This document shows, piece after piece, positions 16,648 through 24,905 of a DNA stretch of 64,000 nt. A program made the translations under genes and the position numbers. The stretch's first letter is position 1, and each line of letters begins with the position of its first letter. The notes beneath the pieces are model-generated. The model worked only from the letters and a program-made list of their open reading frames with translations. It was not told where the DNA came from and searched no databases. The stretch comes from Allomesorhizobium camelthorni. Lineage in GTDB: Bacteria > Pseudomonadota > Alphaproteobacteria > Rhizobiales > Rhizobiaceae. The DNA lies in NCBI RefSeq assembly GCF_011045125.1, contig NZ_JAAKZF010000002.1, positions 62,001-126,000 of the forward strand, written 5' to 3'.

Positions 16648-19094
16648 GCGCGAAGCCTTTCATTTCTCGGATCCCACAGCGGCTGGTCTTCCTGAACGAC
16701 CGCAGGGAAATTCTCGCCGAAAATCTCGACCTCGACCGTCGTCCCCGGCACCGCCAGGTCGGCGCGGATCATGCCGAGCGCAATCGATTTGTCCACCCTG
16801 TGGCCGAAGCCTCCCGACGTGGTCTCGCCGACGATCTTTCCGTCGTGCCAGAGCGTCGACATGTAGGGAGCGTCGCAATCGCCGGCTTCCACCACCAGCG
16901 TCACGAAGCGTTTCTTCACCCCCTGCTGCTTCTCGTTCTGCAGCGCCGCCTTGCCCTTGAAGTCCGGCTTGTCCCATCTGACGAAGCGCTCCAGCCCGCC
17001 TTGCAGGATGGTGTAGTCGGTGGAAAGGTCCTGCTTCCAGGCGCGGTAGCCCTTCTCCAGGCGGAGCGAATCCAGCGCGAACATGCCGAACGGTATCAGC
17101 CCATGCTTCTGGCCGGCGGCCCAGACGGCATCGAAGACCTCTGGTGTGTCTTCAATCTTGGTGTGGAGTTCCCAGCCCAACTCGCCGGCGAAGGAAATGC
17201 GGACGAATTGGAGCCAGCGTCCTTCTATCTGGCAGGACTGGTGCGACAACCATGGCAGCGTGAGGTCGGCGTCAGTCACCTCGGCCAGGATCTTTCGCGC
17301 ATTCGGCCCCGAGAGGATCTGGCAGGCGAAGGCGTTGGTCGAATTTTGCAGCGTGATTTGAGTCCCTTGCGGCAAATGCTTCTGAAGCCACTCGAAATCG
17401 TGCAGTTCCGCAACCGAAGCGGTGATGAGGAAGAAGAAGTCCTCGTCGAGCGCCATGATCGACATTTCGGTGACGATACGGCCCTTGTCGTCGGCGAAAT
17501 AGCCGAGCCCGATCTTGCCTGGTTTCGGGACGATGCCGGTGATCAGCGTCGACAGCCAGTCGCGCGCGCCGGGGCCTTGCAGCCGGTAGCGCGAAAAGCC
17601 GGGCAGGTCCAGAATGCCGGCCGCGTCGCGTACCGCCAGGCATTCCTCGCGAATGCGTTTCTGCCACGGCCCGTCGCGCGTGAAGGTCTGGGTGGATTCC
17701 TCGGAGGTGCCGTCGCCGGGCTTTGCGAACCACGTGGCGCGCTCCCAGCCATTATAGGCGTTGAACTGCGCGCCGAGCGCCGCGATCCGGCCATGGATCG
17801 GCGACAGCTTCTTGCCGCGCTCCGCCGGCCAGGCATGGCGTGGAAAGTGGATCGCATATTCGTGACCGTAGACTTCCATGCCCTTGGCCACGCAGTATTC
17901 CGGATCGGAGGCGAAGGCGGTGAAGCGGCGCGGGTCGCAGGACCACATGTCCCACTCGGTCTGGCCCTCCGTCACCCATTCGGCCAGCACCTTGCCGGCG
18001 CCGCCCGCCTGCGCGATGCCGAAGGTGAAGACGCAGGCCTCGAAGGCGTTGGGCACGCCGGGCATCGGTCCGATCAGCGGATTGCCGTCCGGCGCGTAGG
18101 GGATCGGCCCGTTGATCACCTTGGAGAGGCCTGCCGTGCCGAGGATCGGCACGCGTGCGATGGCGTCGTTCAGATACCATTCCAGCCGCTCCAGATCGTC
18201 CGGGAAAAGCTGGAAGGAAAAATCCTCCGGCATCGGGTCGTTGTGGGCCGCCCAATGCGCGCGGCAATTCTTCTCGTAGGGCCCGAGATTCATGCCGTTC
18301 TTTTCCTGGCGCAAATAGTAGGAGGTATCGACGTCGCGCAGCAGCGGCAGTTTCTTACCGTGCTCCTTCGACCAGGCCGCCAGCTCCGGGATTTCGTCGA
18401 AGAGAATATACTGGTGGCTCATCACCATCATCGGCACGTCGCGGCCGAACATCTTTCCGACTTCGCGTGCGCGGTAGCCGGCTGCGTTGACCACGTATTC
18501 GCACCGAATCTCACCTTTCGGCGTCTCGATCACCCACTCGCCGTTCTCGCGCCGCACGCCGCTGACCGGACAGAAGCGGACGATCTTCGCGCCCTTATCG
18601 CGCGCGCCCGTGGCCAAGGCCTGGGTCAGCTGCGCGGGGTCGATGTCGCCGTCGCTCGGATCGTAGAGCGCGCCCTGAAGCTCGTGCGTCTCGATGAATG
18701 GATAGCGGCCTTTGATGTCGTCGACGCCGACAACGTCGATATCCATGCCTTGGTATCGCCCCATACCCTTCACGCGCTGGAATTCGCGCATCCGCTCCTT
18801 CGTATGCGCCAGCCGCAGAGAGCCGGTGACGTGATAGTTCATGGGATAGTCGACTTCCGCCGCCAGCCCGCGATAGAGCCCGGCCGAGTAGCGCTGCATG
18901 TTCATCAACGACCAGGACGACGAGAAGGTCGGCACGTTGCCGGCGGCATGCCAGGTCGAGCCGGAGGTCAGCTCGCTTTTCTCCAAAAGCACGCAGTCGG
19001 TCCAGCCGGCCTTAGCGAGATGGTAGAGCGACGAAACGCCGACCGCGCCGCCGCCGATGATCACCACGCGCGCCGTCGATGGAATTTCAGCCAT
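16644..19094 (-). CDS. FAD-dependent N-methyl dehydrogenase with GcvT domain, second copy
   Basis: An 816-residue paralogue of the protein at 12127-14571 with the same layout. The FAD motif VVIIGGGAVGVSSLYHLAKAGW is at residues about 9-30, LTSGSTWHAAGN carries the flavinylation His, and the GcvT half includes GILDLPGFSRYRLQGPGAR, SFAGELGWELH and DSLRLEKGYRAWKQDL. GSTWHAAGN rather than GTTWHAAGL and different substrate-loop residues suggest a different N-methyl substrate, so the two may act in sequence. ATG 19094 has a GGGAGAG ribosome site and lies 20 nt after the regulator stop. Dimethylglycine and sarcosine are the obvious pair, not proven. Confidence 0.88.
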   Translation of the reverse strand: MAEIPSTARVVIIGGGAVGVSSLYHLAKAGWTDCVLLEKSELTSGSTWHAAGNVPTFSSSWSLMNMQRYSAGLYRGLAAEVDYPMNYHVTGSLRLAHTKERMREFQRVKGMGRYQGMDIDVVGVDDIKGRYPFIETHELQGALYDPSDGDIDPAQLTQALATGARDKGAKIVRFCPVSGVRRENGEWVIETPKGEIRCEYVVNAAGYRAREVGKMFGRDVPMMVMSHQYILFDEIPELAAWSKEHGKKLPLLRDVDTSYYLRQEKNGMNLGPYEKNCRAHWAAHNDPMPEDFSFQLFPDDLERLEWYLNDAIARVPILGTAGLSKVINGPIPYAPDGNPLIGPMPGVPNAFEACVFTFGIAQAGGAGKVLAEWVTEGQTEWDMWSCDPRRFTAFASDPEYCVAKGMEVYGHEYAIHFPRHAWPAERGKKLSPIHGRIAALGAQFNAYNGWERATWFAKPGDGTSEESTQTFTRDGPWQKRIREECLAVRDAAGILDLPGFSRYRLQGPGARDWLSTLITGIVPKPGKIGLGYFADDKGRIVTEMSIMALDEDFFFLITASVAELHDFEWLQKHLPQGTQITLQNSTNAFACQILSGPNARKILAEVTDADLTLPWLSHQSCQIEGRWLQFVRISFAGELGWELHTKIEDTPEVFDAVWAAGQKHGLIPFGMFALDSLRLEKGYRAWKQDLSTDYTILQGGLERFVRWDKPDFKGKAALQNEKQQGVKKRFVTLVVEAGDCDAPYMSTLWHDGKIVGETTSGGFGHRVDKSIALGMIRADLAVPGTTVEVEIFGENFPAVVQEDQPLWDPRNERLRA

Positions 19095-19114
19095 TTCTCT
19101 CTCCCGCACTTCAA

Positions 19115-19723
19115 TCAATAGACCGGCGGCGAAACCACCCAGATAACCACAGCCGGGTCCGCGCCCGGATTGCGCCAGCGGAACGGCTTGTTAGCGAAGC
19201 GGAAGCTGTCGCCTTCGCCAAGCCGGTGCCAGGTTCCGGCAATCTCCAGGTCGAATGTGCCCGAAACCACGTAGCCCGCTTCTTCGGTGGGTCGGTTGGC
19301 GGCCACCTTCAGTTCCGCACCCGGCGCGAACTCCGAGCGCAACACCTCGAAACTACCGCCGAGATCGGGCGACAGAAGTTCCTCCACCAGTCCGGATTCG
19401 GCTGTGCCAAGCGAGCGGCGGCAGCCCGCGCGCACGATCACGCCGCGCTCGCGGTCGTCGGGAGTATCATGGGCGAAGAACAAGCTGACGGGAACGCCGA
19501 ACAGTTCGGCAAAGGCGCGCAGGTCGGCGAGCGAGGGCGCAGAGAGACCGCGCTCCACTTGGCTCAGCCAGCCGACCGAGCGGCCGAGCTTCAGCGCAAT
19601 CTCGGCGAGCGTCAGGCGGCGTGCCTTGCGCAGCGCGCGGATATCCGCGGCAAGCCTCGTGTCGGAAAGCGCCGTCCGTCGCTCTTCCAGTTCCTTCCGG
19701 TTCTCTGCCTGCACAGCGCTCAT
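19115..19723 (-). CDS. XRE-family transcriptional regulator with cupin sensor domain
   Basis: A 202-residue regulator. The N-terminal helix-turn-helix is RLTLAEIALKLGRSVGWLSQVERGLSAPSLADL (about residues 35-70), and the C-terminal cupin barrel contains EEAGYVVSGTFDLEIAGTWHRLGEGDSFRF. This HTH-cupin design is common for regulators of amine and polyamine catabolism, where the cupin binds the inducer. ATG 19723 has an excellent GGAGGG ribosome site. It is the first gene of the minus-strand operon down to 12127. Its start lies inside a perfect inverted repeat (19720-19748), consistent with autoregulation. Confidence 0.88.
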   Translation of the reverse strand: MSAVQAENRKELEERRTALSDTRLAADIRALRKARRLTLAEIALKLGRSVGWLSQVERGLSAPSLADLRAFAELFGVPVSLFFAHDTPDDRERGVIVRAGCRRSLGTAESGLVEELLSPDLGGSFEVLRSEFAPGAELKVAANRPTEEAGYVVSGTFDLEIAGTWHRLGEGDSFRFANKPFRWRNPGADPAVVIWVVSPPVY

Positions 19724-19771
19724 GAAAATCCCTCCGGAAATTTCATGAGCCACACCTAGTTGAAATTTTCA
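19720..19771. promoter_or_regulatory. Operator-like inverted repeats at the XRE operon start
   Basis: TCATGAAA at 19720-19727 and TTTCATGA at 19741-19748 are perfect 8-bp arms that bracket the ribosome site and start codon of the XRE gene. A second near-palindrome, TGAAATTTTCA, is at 19761-19771. All share the word TGAAA. This is a plausible autoregulatory operator cluster; it also sits upstream of the divergent nitroreductase gene (start 19874). Confidence 0.5.
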
Positions 19772-19873
19772 AGAGATATTTCACGCGATGCAGGTATTGC
19801 TTGCGAGACGCGCGGGTCTGGTGCAAATCCGGCGCGGAAATCCTATGTGAGCCGCATTGTGAGGGGACAATCC

Positions 19874-20584
19874 ATGCTGGCGCCGGAAAACAGAACTTTG
19901 GACCTGGACGAAACTGCGATCGTCGACGAGGCGATCACCTCGCGCCGGTCCGTGCGCGCCTTCCTGCCGGACCCGGTCGACGAGGCGACGATCCGCGCCA
20001 TTCTGGAGGTTGCCGCGCGCGCGCCGTCGGGCACCAATATGCAGCCATGGCGCGTCTATGTGACCACCGGTGAGACGAAGGCGCGCATCGCCGACGCAAT
20101 CCTCAATTCCGGCATTCGCGCCGAAAAGGCCAAGTGGGACGAGTACAAATACTATCCCGAGCAATTCTTCGAACCCTATTACGGCCGCCGCCGTGCAGTC
20201 GGCTTTGCGCTTTACGGCCATCTCGGTATCGGCAAGCGCGATGTCGACCAGATGCGCGCCCAGCACGACCGCAATTTCACTTTCTTCGACGCGCCGGTCG
20301 GCATGATCTTCACCATCGACCGCCGCCTCAACCAGGGCTCGTGGATCGACTACGGCATGTTCCTGCAGAACATCATGGTCGCCGCGCGGGGCAGGGGCCT
20401 GCACACCTGCCCGCAGGCGGCGTTCGCCCCCTATCACAACCAGATAAGGCCGGTGCTCGGCATTCCCGACGAGGAGATCGTCGTCTGCGGCATGGCGCTG
20501 GGCTACGAGGACGCCACCAAGCCGGAAAACGATCTGCGGACGGAGCGGGCGCCGCAGGAGGAGTGGGTGAAGTTCAGCAGGTGA
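19874..20584 (+). CDS. Nitroreductase family protein (FMN)
   Basis: A 236-residue protein of the nitroreductase fold. TSRRSVRAFLPDPVDEATIRAIL and ARAPSGTNMQPWRVYVTT are the N-terminal FMN-phosphate and dimer motifs, and GLHTCPQAAFAPY and EIVVCGMALGY are the C-terminal FMN contacts. Homodimeric members reduce nitro compounds, quinones or flavin. ATG 19874 has GAGGGG upstream. It is divergent from the XRE operon across about 150 nt with operator-like repeats. A direct part in N-methyl metabolism is not evident. Confidence 0.87.
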   Translation: MLAPENRTLDLDETAIVDEAITSRRSVRAFLPDPVDEATIRAILEVAARAPSGTNMQPWRVYVTTGETKARIADAILNSGIRAEKAKWDEYKYYPEQFFEPYYGRRRAVGFALYGHLGIGKRDVDQMRAQHDRNFTFFDAPVGMIFTIDRRLNQGSWIDYGMFLQNIMVAARGRGLHTCPQAAFAPYHNQIRPVLGIPDEEIVVCGMALGYEDATKPENDLRTERAPQEEWVKFSR

Positions 20585-20596
20585 GTCGACCGCTGC

Positions 20597-20983
20597 TCAG
20601 CGGTTTCCCGAATACGCGCAGCATTCGAGTTCCACCTGCGCGCCAAGGGCGAGGCCGTTGGTTCCGAATGCCGAACGCGCTGGCAGCCGATCCGGATCGA
20701 AATACGTGATATAGATGCGGTTGAACTCGGCCCATCTCGACATATCGGCCAGCATGACCGTGCACTTAAACACGTCCGCAAAGGTCAAGCCGTTTTCCTT
20801 CAATACGGCGCCGATATTCTCCATTGTCTGCCGCGTTTCCGCTACGATGCCGCCGGGCACAAGTTCCAGCTTTCCCGGAACATTGCCGAGCGCGCCGGAC
20901 AGGTAGAGAATATCGCCTACGCGCACAGCTTGGCTGAACGGCAGCTTGGCGGCTTTGGCGGCTCGTGAGTTGATGAATTCCAT
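20597..20983 (-). CDS. RidA family protein, downstream of soxG
   Basis: A 128-residue RidA/YjgF protein: DILYLSGALGNVPG, ETRQTMENIGAVLKENGLTFADVFKCTVMLADMSRWAEFNRIY and the C-terminal GAQVELECCAYSG match the family. ATG 20983 has an AGAGGGA ribosome site. It follows soxG by 37 nt on the same strand, so it probably belongs to the sox operon and could hydrolyse the imine released when sarcosine or a related amine is oxidised. That role is inference. The conserved carboxylate-binding Arg is not obvious (LPARSAFG). Confidence 0.86.
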   Translation of the reverse strand: MEFINSRAAKAAKLPFSQAVRVGDILYLSGALGNVPGKLELVPGGIVAETRQTMENIGAVLKENGLTFADVFKCTVMLADMSRWAEFNRIYITYFDPDRLPARSAFGTNGLALGAQVELECCAYSGNR

Positions 20984-21020
20984 CGCTGTTCCCTCTCTCA
21001 CTGCTTGTTTCCGCTTCGGT

Positions 21021-21608
21021 TTATTGCACCTCATACCCGACCTCTTCGCTCGCATGGCAGAGCGCGGTCCAGACAGCCCGCGCGAAGGAGCGGAAGACAT
21101 AGAGGTCGAACTGGCTCGCGCCGGTCCTCTGTATCTGGGCGAAAATATCGTGATGAACGGTGGAGCGCCCTGCGCCCGCCGGAAACGCAACCAGCGAAAA
21201 ATCGATCGCGAAGAATTTTGCCAGCACCCATTCGGCCTTCGGGCCGGCGACGCAGATCGCGGTGCGCCCGTGCGAGAGGTCGGTGACGGTTCCCACCTCG
21301 CTGGTGATCGCGGCGCTGAGCGTTGCGAAAAGCCCTTCGGCCTGATCGACGACCAGGAATTTGCCCGGCGCGAAGCCGAACGCCGCCTTCTCCTCGGTGA
21401 AGACGCCGCCCCCCGCGCCGTCGGGCAGGGCTAGGCCGGCAACGGTCCGTATCACGGCCATCAAGGATTTTTCCTCGCCCGGCCAGGCGGCGACCTGCAC
21501 GATAGAACCTGGCTGGGTTTCGCTGAGCACCACGCCGACGCCCGCGGCGAAATTGCCGTGCGAACCTGGCCGCCAGACCGGCCCAAGCGGTGAAAGCTGG
21601 TCAACCAT
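21021..21608 (-). CDS. soxG: Sarcosine oxidase gamma subunit
   Basis: A 195-residue subunit of heterotetrameric sarcosine oxidase, structurally a partial GcvT-like domain that packs on the alpha subunit. Motifs ARAVWTALCHASEEVGYEV at the C-terminus and SHGRTAICVAGPKAEWVLAKFFAIDF are typical. ATG 21608 (MVDQLSP) overlaps the soxA stop by 8 nt, confirming coupling. Length matches the family (about 180-205). It is the last of the soxB-D-A-G order, which is the standard gene order. Confidence 0.92.
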   Translation of the reverse strand: MVDQLSPLGPVWRPGSHGNFAAGVGVVLSETQPGSIVQVAAWPGEEKSLMAVIRTVAGLALPDGAGGGVFTEEKAAFGFAPGKFLVVDQAEGLFATLSAAITSEVGTVTDLSHGRTAICVAGPKAEWVLAKFFAIDFSLVAFPAGAGRSTVHHDIFAQIQRTGASQFDLYVFRSFARAVWTALCHASEEVGYEVQ

Positions 21609-24594
21609 GCATGCGTTTCCCTTCGGGATCAAAGAAGTGGTTGCTGACGATCTCGACCGGGCCGAAGCGTTTTCTCAGCGGGTCGGAGACAAAGGCGCGC
21701 GTGCCGTGCCGCTTTTTGCCCCCCTTGACCAGCGCCAGGCCGATATATTTGCCGAGCATCGGCGAATAGCAGACCGCGGTGATATGGCCGATCGAATTCC
21801 TCGGCTCGGACTCGTTGGCCTCCTCGACGATATGCGCGCCGCCATTGAGCGGCCGGTTGTCGAGCGCGATGACGCCGACCAGGCGCACCCGGTCCTCGTC
21901 GGCGAGCCCTTCGCGGTCCATCATCATCGAGCCGACGAACGGCTTCTTCTTCGACAGCATCCAGTCGAGGCCCAGATCCCGCGCGGTGGTGCGGCCGTCG
22001 ATCTCAGCGCCCGTCACATGACCCTTCTCGATGCGCATGGTGCCGAGCGCTTCCAGCCCGTAAGGAACCATGCCGAAGGGCTTGCCCGCTTCGATCAGCG
22101 CTTCCCAGACATGCACGCCATGGCCGGCGCCGGAATAGACTTCGAAGGCCATTTCGCCGGAGAAGGAAAGCCGGCAGATCATCACCGGCGCGCCGGCGAT
22201 CTCTCCGTGGACGATGCCCATGAAGGGCAGCGTGTCATTGTCGACCGCCGTCCCGGTCACGCATGACGCCAGTATTTCCCGCGCCCTAGGCCCGCCGATC
22301 GCCGCGCCCGCCCACTGGTCAGTGACGGAGGTTAGCCGCACCTTCAGTTCGGGCCAGACCACGTCGAGCAGATATTCGAGGTGCTGCATGACCTTGCCGG
22401 CGTTGGCGGTGGTGGTGGTCATCAGAAAGTCGTCGTTGCCGAGGCGCCAAGTGGTGCCGTCGTCGAGCGCGATGCCGTCCTCGCGCAGCATCAGGCCATA
22501 GCGCGCCTTGCCGACGGCAAGCGTGGAAAACATGTTGGTGTAGACGCGGTCGAGGAAATCAGCGGCGTCCGGTCCCTGCACGGCGATCTTGCCGAGCGTC
22601 GAGACATCGACAATGCCGGCCGCCTCGCGCGTCGTTTTCGCCTCGCGCACATAGGCCTGCTCGACCGTTTCGCCGGCCAGCCCGTAGATCATCGGCCGGT
22701 ACCAGAGCCCGGCGGTATACATGATTGCGCCATTCTCGACATGCCAGTCATGCATCGGGGTGAGCCGTTCGGGCTTCACCTCGCCATAGCGCTCGGCGGC
22801 CAACGCGCCGAGTGAAACCGGCGCGAAGGGCGGGCGGAACCGTGTCGTGCCGACATCCGGGATCGGCTTGCCCAGCGCATCGGCCATGATGGCGATGCCG
22901 GGCACGTTGGATGTCTTGCCCTGGTCGGTCGCCATGCCGAGAGTGGTGTAGCGCTTCAGATGCTCGACGGAGACGAAACCCTCCTTGTATGCGAGGCGGA
23001 CATCGTCGGCGGTCACGTCGTGCTGGAAGTCGACGAAGGCCTTGCCCTTGGCCCTGATCTCGAACACCGGAGCCGGATGCGGGTCGAGCGCCGGCGCTTC
23101 CACTTCGGGTACGGAATCCGTCCCTCCGGTTGAACCGGCTGCCGACAAGCCGGCGGCAAGGCCCTCGGTCAGCGCCTCGGCCGTCGTAAAGCGTCCATTG
23201 AACGCGCCGGCGCCGACCCAGTTCTGCGTCGGCTTCGGCGGCAGAAAGGCCTGCAGCGCCTCATTCCATTCCGGCTTCAGGCCGGCCTGGCTCGCCAGAT
23301 GGATGACCGGCGACCAGCCGCCGGAGACCAGCAGGCAGTCTGCATCGAGATGCCGCGCCTCGCCTGACAGCGCGCCATTCGCGAGGTCGAATTTCTGCAC
23401 CTTGATGCCCGAGATGTGCTTGCCGCCTTCGGTCGCCACCACGGCATGGCCACGCAGCAATTCGCCGCCCCCCTCGTCGGCGATCTCCTGTGCGGCGGCG
23501 GAAATTTCACCGCGCACGTCGACGATCGCGGCGATTTCCGCGCCGGCCTTTCTCAGCGTCGAAGCGGCGCGATAGGCGGCGTCATTGTTGACGAACAGCG
23601 CAACCTTCTGCCCCGGCAGTATGCCGAACTCGTTGGCGTAACGTTCCGCAGCGCTCGCAAGCATGACGCCGGGCCGGTCGTTGCCGGGAAACACCAGCGG
23701 CCGCTCGAATGCGCCTGTCGCCAGCACCACCGATCCGGCGCGGATCGTCCAGTGGCGGTGGCGAGGCTCGCCTTTGCCGGGTGCGCTCTTGTGGTCGGTG
23801 ACGCGCTCCAGCGCGGCCATGGCGTTGTCGTCGTAATAGCCCCAGACTGTGGTGCGCGGCAGGAGCCGGACATTGTCGCGCGCCTTCAGGTCGCGCACCA
23901 TGGTCGAGGCCCATTCCGCCGCGGCCATGCCGTCGATCGTCTCACCCGACCAGTTGGCGGCGCCGCCGAATTTGGGCTCGAGCTCGGCCAGGATGACCCG
24001 TGCGCCGCTGTCGGCCGCGGCTTTCGCGGCCATCAGCCCGGCCGGGCCGGAGCCGACCACCAGCACGTCGCAAAAGGCGTTCATGCGCTCGTAGCGCGAG
24101 GGATCCTTGGCGATGCCGGCGCGGCCGAGACCCGCCGCGCGGCGGATGAAATATTCGCAGAACATCCAGAAGCGGGTGCCCTTCAGCGGCCCGAACACCG
24201 GCCCCATGAAGGTCTTGTAGTAGAAGCCGGCGCCGAGAAGCTTGCCGCCGAGCTGGTTGGCCGCGCCGACATCGAAGGCGAGCGTGGGGAAGCGGTTCTG
24301 GCTGACCACGGTCAGCCCGTCATAGATCTCCAGCATCGTCGCGGGAATGTTTGGCTCGCGCACGTCGCCATGGAGCACCGTGACCAGCGCGTTCGGCTCG
24401 TCTATGCCGGCCGTCAGCACGCCGCGCGGGCGGTGATATTTGAACGAGCGCCCGAACAGCGTGACGCCATTGGCGAGCAGCGCCGACGCCAGCGTGTCGC
24501 CGGCATGCCCGGTGAATGGCCGGCCGTCGAAGGTGAAGCGGATCGTGCGCATCCGGTCGACGCGCCCCCCGGTCTGGCTGCGGCGCGGGCTCAT
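21601..24594 (-). CDS. soxA: Sarcosine oxidase alpha subunit
   Basis: A 997-residue subunit. N-terminal TIRFTFDGRPFTGHAGDTLASALLANG is the 2Fe-2S-ferredoxin-like domain that lost its cysteines in this family. DVLVVGSGPAGLMAAKAAADSGARVIL is the NAD-binding motif, and the C-terminal third is a GcvT-like folate domain (GIVDVSTLGKIAVQGPDAADFLDRVY, FSGEMAFEVY, TMRIEKGHVTGAEID). Together with beta it oxidises sarcosine to glycine and passes the C1 unit to THF. ATGA overlap with soxD and 8-nt overlap with soxG. Full length for the family. Confidence 0.95.
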   Translation of the reverse strand: MSPRRSQTGGRVDRMRTIRFTFDGRPFTGHAGDTLASALLANGVTLFGRSFKYHRPRGVLTAGIDEPNALVTVLHGDVREPNIPATMLEIYDGLTVVSQNRFPTLAFDVGAANQLGGKLLGAGFYYKTFMGPVFGPLKGTRFWMFCEYFIRRAAGLGRAGIAKDPSRYERMNAFCDVLVVGSGPAGLMAAKAAADSGARVILAELEPKFGGAANWSGETIDGMAAAEWASTMVRDLKARDNVRLLPRTTVWGYYDDNAMAALERVTDHKSAPGKGEPRHRHWTIRAGSVVLATGAFERPLVFPGNDRPGVMLASAAERYANEFGILPGQKVALFVNNDAAYRAASTLRKAGAEIAAIVDVRGEISAAAQEIADEGGGELLRGHAVVATEGGKHISGIKVQKFDLANGALSGEARHLDADCLLVSGGWSPVIHLASQAGLKPEWNEALQAFLPPKPTQNWVGAGAFNGRFTTAEALTEGLAAGLSAAGSTGGTDSVPEVEAPALDPHPAPVFEIRAKGKAFVDFQHDVTADDVRLAYKEGFVSVEHLKRYTTLGMATDQGKTSNVPGIAIMADALGKPIPDVGTTRFRPPFAPVSLGALAAERYGEVKPERLTPMHDWHVENGAIMYTAGLWYRPMIYGLAGETVEQAYVREAKTTREAAGIVDVSTLGKIAVQGPDAADFLDRVYTNMFSTLAVGKARYGLMLREDGIALDDGTTWRLGNDDFLMTTTTANAGKVMQHLEYLLDVVWPELKVRLTSVTDQWAGAAIGGPRAREILASCVTGTAVDNDTLPFMGIVHGEIAGAPVMICRLSFSGEMAFEVYSGAGHGVHVWEALIEAGKPFGMVPYGLEALGTMRIEKGHVTGAEIDGRTTARDLGLDWMLSKKKPFVGSMMMDREGLADEDRVRLVGVIALDNRPLNGGAHIVEEANESEPRNSIGHITAVCYSPMLGKYIGLALVKGGKKRHGTRAFVSDPLRKRFGPVEIVSNHFFDPEGKRMHG

Positions 24595-24893
24595 GAATGC
24601 GCTCCCGAACGGCGGTGGCCGTGAGGCTTTTTGTGGCGTTCATCGCGGGCAAAGCCGACGCTGATGATCTTGTGGGTCAGCGTGTTGCGCGTGACGCGCA
24701 GATGCGCCCGGCAGCCGCCGGCATGCTGCCATATCTCGTTGTGGTCGCCGGCGATGTTGGTCCGGTCATAGACATAGGCGTTCCACTCGGCCTGGTTGGT
24801 CGAAGCCGGATCGGGGCGGGTGCGGTTGCCGTCGCCCTGATAGCTGAATTCGGAAAGGTCGCGCGGGCCGCAATAAGGACAGTTTATGAGCAT
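24591..24893 (-). CDS. soxD: Sarcosine oxidase delta subunit
   Basis: A 100-residue zinc-binding subunit. INCPYCG gives Cys5 and Cys8, and WQHAGGCRAH gives His57 and Cys61, the four ligands known for SoxD. It starts 12 nt after soxB and overlaps soxA by ATGA. Standard size. Confidence 0.94.
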   Translation of the reverse strand: MLINCPYCGPRDLSEFSYQGDGNRTRPDPASTNQAEWNAYVYDRTNIAGDHNEIWQHAGGCRAHLRVTRNTLTHKIISVGFARDERHKKPHGHRRSGAHS

Positions 24894-24905
24894 CTGCTGA
24901 TGTGC

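Noticed and set aside
16800-19121. 773-residue ORF on plus strand
   Set aside because: Antisense shadow of the FAD/GcvT dehydrogenase, which has full family motifs and a ribosome site.
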